Positions 61,223-64,000 of a stretch of 64,000 nucleotides of DNA are shown here, in pieces. The notes under the pieces were generated by a model, which did no database searches, had not been told where the DNA came from, and saw only the letters and a program-made list of their open reading frames with translations. The stretch's first letter is position 1. Every line of letters starts with the position of its first letter. This DNA comes from Stappia sp. WLB 29. Lineage in GTDB: Bacteria > Pseudomonadota > Alphaproteobacteria > Rhizobiales > Stappiaceae. The translations under genes and the position numbers were made by a program. Location of the stretch: positions 1-64,000 of the forward strand of contig NZ_JALBGD010000002.1 in NCBI RefSeq assembly GCF_023507705.1, given 5' to 3'.

Positions 61223-62341
61223 ATGAGGCATCCGATGATCCGTCCTGGCCTGCGCGTCCCGTCCCGGCTTGCCGTTTTTCTGGCGTTCACCTGTCTTGTC
61301 GTTGCTGCCACCATGCCCGCGCTCGCCGCGCCCTCGCCCTTCGGGGTCGGCTTGGTCGAGCCATCCGTGGCGCCCGGCGGGATTTTTTCGGGCTTCTTCG
61401 GCTGGATCGCCCAGCAGCAGAAGGCCTTCTATGCTTCGCTGACGACCGCAATCAAGGCGATGAAGGAGGACGGCAGCGCCGGCTGGTGGCTGATGGGGCT
61501 GTCGTTCCTCTATGGCGTCTTCCATGCTGCCGGCCCGGGCCACGGCAAGGCGGTGATTTCCTCCTACGTGCTGGCGAACGGCGAGACCCTGCGCCGCGGC
61601 ATTGCCCTGTCCTTCGCCTCCGCCTTTGCCCAGGCGGTGACGGCGGTGGCAGTGATCGGCATTGCATCCGTGCTGCTGCGCATGACCTCGATCGCCATCA
61701 CGGAGACCACCCGCTGGTTCGAGATCGGCTCTTATGCGGCGGTCGCCCTGCTCGGCGCCTATCTGGTTTGGCGCAAGATCGTGAAGCCGATGCTGACGCC
61801 GCGCCGTCCCGTTGCGCTCGGTGCGCAGGCGGTGGCTGTCTGCACGCATGATCACTCCCACGATCACGATCATCATCACCACGATCATGGACACGGTCAT
61901 GTGCATCACGATCATGATCATGCGCACCACCATGACCACGCCCACGAGGCAGGCGAGGTTTGCGGCAGTTGCGGCCATGTGCATGCGCCGCCGCCGTCGA
62001 TGCTGACAGGGGAGTTCTCCCTGACGCGTGCCTGGTCGGTCATCCTTGCCATCGGGCTGCGGCCTTGCACGGGTGCGCTGGTGGTGCTGGTCTTCGGCAT
62101 CTCGCAGGGGCTGGCGCTGGCGGGTGTTGCCGCGACCTTCGCCATGGCGGTCGGCACCGGGCTGACGGTCTCGGTGCTGGCGGTGCTGGCCGTGGTTGCC
62201 AAGGACTTTGCGCTGCGCAGCGTCGGCGGCCGTGCTGCCGCGCGCCTTCACGCCGGCATCGAGGGGTTTGCCGCGCTCGTCGTCTTCCTGCTGGGAACGT
62301 CGCTTCTGGTCGCGGCACTGGGCTGGGGCGGCACCGTCTGA
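61223..62341 (+). CDS. NicO/RcnA family nickel/cobalt exporter
   Basis: Inner-membrane metal transporter of 372 aa. The N-terminal hydrophobic leader is followed by a periplasmic segment, then the family signature HAAGPGHGKAVISSYVLANGETLRRG (about residues 97-122), a long His/Asp-rich cytoplasmic loop (about residues 210-245, DNA 61850-61950) ending in a CxxC-like GEVCGSCGHVHA, and ILAIGLRPCTGALVVLVFG. The His-rich loop probably binds Ni(II) or Co(II). Co-transcribed with the DUF1007 gene. Export is more likely than uptake for this subfamily. Confidence 0.87.
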   Translation: MRHPMIRPGLRVPSRLAVFLAFTCLVVAATMPALAAPSPFGVGLVEPSVAPGGIFSGFFGWIAQQQKAFYASLTTAIKAMKEDGSAGWWLMGLSFLYGVFHAAGPGHGKAVISSYVLANGETLRRGIALSFASAFAQAVTAVAVIGIASVLLRMTSIAITETTRWFEIGSYAAVALLGAYLVWRKIVKPMLTPRRPVALGAQAVAVCTHDHSHDHDHHHHDHGHGHVHHDHDHAHHHDHAHEAGEVCGSCGHVHAPPPSMLTGEFSLTRAWSVILAIGLRPCTGALVVLVFGISQGLALAGVAATFAMAVGTGLTVSVLAVLAVVAKDFALRSVGGRAAARLHAGIEGFAALVVFLLGTSLLVAALGWGGTV

Positions 62342-62348
62342 CGAACGG

Positions 62349-63293
62349 TCAGGCCTGGCTGCCGGCGTTCGCCGGAGAGGCTCCGACAACGGCAGCGGCC
62401 TTCCGCCGCGCTGCTACCTGCTCGCGGTGGATGACGTAGAGGCCGGAGCAGATCGTCAGCACGATGCCGAGCGAGGCAAGCGTGTCGGGCAGATCGCTGA
62501 AGATCACGAAGCCGATCAGCGTCGCGAAGGGCAGCTCCAGATATTGCATCGGCGCCAGCGTCGCGGCAGGCGCCAGCCGCAGCGACCAGGTCATCAGCAG
62601 GTGTGCGACGGTGCCAAGCACTCCGATAGCGCCCAGCAACCAGACTTCCCGCCCTTCCAGCGAAACGAACCCGAGCCCCGGTACGTCGGCGCTGGAAAAG
62701 GCCAGCCAGGCGCTGCCCAGAATGGCGGTGGCGATCAGGCCGCTGACCGCCTGCAGGCTGATCGGGTCGGTCGCCTTGGCTATGCTGCGGGTGACCATCA
62801 TGAACAGGGCGAAGGCGACGGCGACGCCGAGCGGTAGCAGGGCGGGGGCGCCGACGGCGGCGTAGTTCGGCTGGATCACCAGCAGAGTGCCGGCGAAGCC
62901 GACGATGCAGGCCATCAGCCGGTAGGGGCCGACTTCCTCACCCAGCACGAAACGGCCGAGCAGCAACATCAGGAACGGCATCACGAAGGCGATGGCGATG
63001 GCGTCGGCCAGCGGCAGGAAGCGCAGCGAGGCGAACATCGCGGCGATGCCGAGGATGTGCAGGATGGTGCGCAGCACAGTGAGATGCAGCAACCGTATCG
63101 GCATGCGTAGGCTGCCCCGGACGAGCCACACGACCGGGATCAGCAGAGCTGCCTGCAGCGCGAAGCGCACCAGCAGCAACTGGCCGAGCGGCACCGTCTC
63201 GCCGAGGATCTTGGCGAAGGCATCGCCGAGCGGGGCGAGAATGCAGAAACCGGTCATGAGCAGCATGCCGCTCAGGGGCTTGTCCTGGGTCAT
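62349..63293 (-). CDS. EamA/DMT family transporter
   Basis: Ten-helix exporter of 314 aa with two EamA repeats, e.g. LTVLRTILHILGIAAMFASLRFLPLADAIAIAFVMPF and APAATLAPMQYLELPFATLIGFVIFSDLP. The C-terminus is basic (REQVAARRKAAAV). Convergent with the NicO gene, 7 nt apart. Its promoter must lie in 63294-63447, which contains two inverted repeats. Substrate unknown; relatives export amino acids or carnitine-like compounds. Confidence 0.86.
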   Translation of the reverse strand: MTQDKPLSGMLLMTGFCILAPLGDAFAKILGETVPLGQLLLVRFALQAALLIPVVWLVRGSLRMPIRLLHLTVLRTILHILGIAAMFASLRFLPLADAIAIAFVMPFLMLLLGRFVLGEEVGPYRLMACIVGFAGTLLVIQPNYAAVGAPALLPLGVAVAFALFMMVTRSIAKATDPISLQAVSGLIATAILGSAWLAFSSADVPGLGFVSLEGREVWLLGAIGVLGTVAHLLMTWSLRLAPAATLAPMQYLELPFATLIGFVIFSDLPDTLASLGIVLTICSGLYVIHREQVAARRKAAAVVGASPANAGSQA

Positions 63294-63354
63294 GGTCGTA
63301 CACTAGGCCGGCGCGCTACCCAAGGGAAGCGCTCAGGTTGTGGTCGGTTGTATC

Positions 63355-63429
63355 GGATCGGCAAAATTGCCGATCCCGACGTGGCCACTCCTGACCCAGT
63401 CCAGGTGGCTTTGCAAGAGAGACTGCAAA
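63355..63429. repeat. Two inverted repeats between the nitrile hydratase operon and the DMT gene
   Basis: GGATCGGCAA, AA, TTGCCGATCC is a perfect 10-bp repeat at 63355-63376, and TTTGCA, eight bases, TGCAAA lies at 63410-63429. On the minus strand both follow the nitrile hydratase accessory gene and precede the DMT gene. Neither has a T-run, so they could be operators for the DMT promoter or an imperfect transcription stop. Confidence 0.45.
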
Positions 63430-63447
63430 TATAAGAGGCAAGGCCAC

Positions 63448-63846
63448 TTAGGCCGGCGGAACCGGGGCGCCATCCCGGCCGAGTTCGATCGGCTCGCCAT
63501 GCGGAGTGGCTGCCGCGGCCCGCAGCCAGGCATCCTGCCTCGCGTCGATCCGATCGGCCGAAGTCAGCGCCTTGCGCGTGATCATGGTCTCCAGCGCCAC
63601 AAGCCAGTGTTCGTAGTAGCTGTCGCCGCAGTCGGGATCGCCTCGCGACTGGGCATCGCGGATCGCCTGCGACAGGGTCTCGGCCCATTCGCTCCAGGTG
63701 AAGACGCCGCGTCCGTGGAGTTCCAGGGCCAGGGCGAAGGCCCGCGCCTCCCACGGCGCGCGGAACACCGGCTCTCCATCGTGTTGCGGCAGGTTCTCGA
63801 GCGGCGGCAGCGGCGTCGGCGCGCCTGCGAGGTTAGAAGGCTTCAA
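63448..63846 (-). CDS. Nitrile hydratase accessory (activator) protein
   Basis: Protein of about 132 aa, needed to load cobalt or iron into the nitrile hydratase alpha subunit. Family pattern: EPVFRAPWEARAFALALELHGRGVFTWSEWAETLSQAI, then YYEHWLVALETMI and the C-terminal GEPIELGRDG. The likely start is a TTG at 63846 giving MKPSNLAGAPTPLPPLENLPQ, overlapping the upstream beta-subunit gene by 14 nt. A frame open further to 63969 reads out of frame through the beta-subunit gene. The stop is followed by inverted repeats, so this is the last gene of the operon. Confidence 0.85.
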   Translation of the reverse strand: MKPSNLAGAPTPLPPLENLPQHDGEPVFRAPWEARAFALALELHGRGVFTWSEWAETLSQAIRDAQSRGDPDCGDSYYEHWLVALETMITRKALTSADRIDARQDAWLRAAAATPHGEPIELGRDGAPVPPA

Positions 63847-64000
63847 GATAGGGCTCCCACAGATCGATGCGCACCTTGAGCGAAGGATCGGTGCCTTCGC
63901 CCCAAAGTTCGGGTCCGTCGAAGACGACGCCGTAAAGCCAGGTCGGTTGCTCCCCCTCTCCGGCCGCACTCGTATCGGGGAAGACGTGGACGCCGTGAAC
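63833..64000 (-). CDS. nthB: Nitrile hydratase beta subunit, C-terminal part (cut by window edge)
   Basis: The last 55 codons of a gene entering from the right edge, ending with TAA at 63833-63835. The translation VHGVHVFPDTSAAGEGEQ, then WLYGVVFDGPELWGE and KVRIDLWEPYLEAF matches the conserved C-terminus of nitrile hydratase beta subunits (WLYTVVFDGRELWG and ID-WEPYLE). The enzyme hydrates nitriles to amides. The alpha subunit gene should lie beyond the window, upstream on the minus strand. It overlaps the accessory gene. Confidence 0.88.
   Translation of the reverse strand, partial: VHGVHVFPDTSAAGEGEQPTWLYGVVFDGPELWGEGTDPSLKVRIDLWEPYLEAF

Noticed and set aside
61850-61950. Second His-codon run considered as a simple-sequence repeat
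   Set aside because: It is in frame and encodes the cytoplasmic His-rich loop expected of NicO/RcnA exporters.

Overview
The window is GC-rich, gene-dense chromosomal DNA from an alphaproteobacterium, most likely of the order Hyphomicrobiales (Rhizobiales). The evidence is the gene content: an alphaproteobacterial bioMNY transporter, single-domain sugar ABC ATPases, DctBD with a TRAP dicarboxylate transporter, a CyaC-like redox adenylate cyclase, many solute-binding-protein transporters, and one CtrA-type TTAA-N7-TTAA box. The genus is not resolved. No rRNA, tRNA, insertion sequence, prophage, CRISPR array or origin was seen. Both edges cut through loci: the window starts just upstream of bioM and ends inside a nitrile hydratase beta-subunit gene.

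Layout. 0-4.5 kb: biotin uptake operon bioM-bioN-bioY with an acyl-CoA ligase and a divergent thiolase. 4.6-9.5 kb: ROK regulator divergent from a xylose-type ABC importer. 9.5-13.6 kb: trehalose module otsB-GH15-otsA. 13.6-16.3 kb: 4-hydroxyphenylpyruvate dioxygenase (tyrosine catabolism), divergent from an Lrp-type regulator, with two identical inverted repeats near the promoters; then a DUF533/TerB-like protein. 16.4-18.0 kb: GMC oxidoreductase. 18.0-24.8 kb: dctB-dctD two-component system and the dctPQM TRAP transporter, with a sigma-54 promoter, tandem DctD-like sites and a strong terminator. 24.8-29.4 kb (minus strand): SCP2 protein, sugar-acid dehydratase and copper ATPase with a CueR-type promoter. 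29.4-38.3 kb (minus strand): dipeptide/oligopeptide-type ABC importer, ArgE-family deacylase and the membrane-ferredoxin-cyclase protein.

38.4-49.6 kb looks like an N-heterocycle or nucleobase utilisation island. A creatininase-family hydrolase, an 8-oxoguanine-deaminase-like enzyme and a RidA-like protein on the minus strand face an operon of an NMT1-type ABC importer, a cytosine-deaminase-like amidohydrolase, an FAD oxidoreductase and two paralogous flavodoxin-fold reductases, ending at a MarR regulator. 49.8-64 kb is mixed: two DMT exporters, a LacI regulator with a 2-hydroxyacid dehydrogenase, an Inh-type protease inhibitor, an aminotransferase, Ogt, a His-rich CobW GTPase with a WD40 partner, DUF2937, LysR, a Leu/Phe/Val dehydrogenase, a DUF1007-NicO nickel/cobalt exporter pair and the end of a nitrile hydratase operon.

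The strongest leads for new biology are the 38.8-49.6 kb catabolic island, the thiolase in the biotin operon that lacks the second catalytic cysteine, the redox-linked cyclase, and several clean operator-like inverted repeats (hpd, dct, dehydratase and SCP2 promoters). All functional calls are from reading the sequence; no database search was run.
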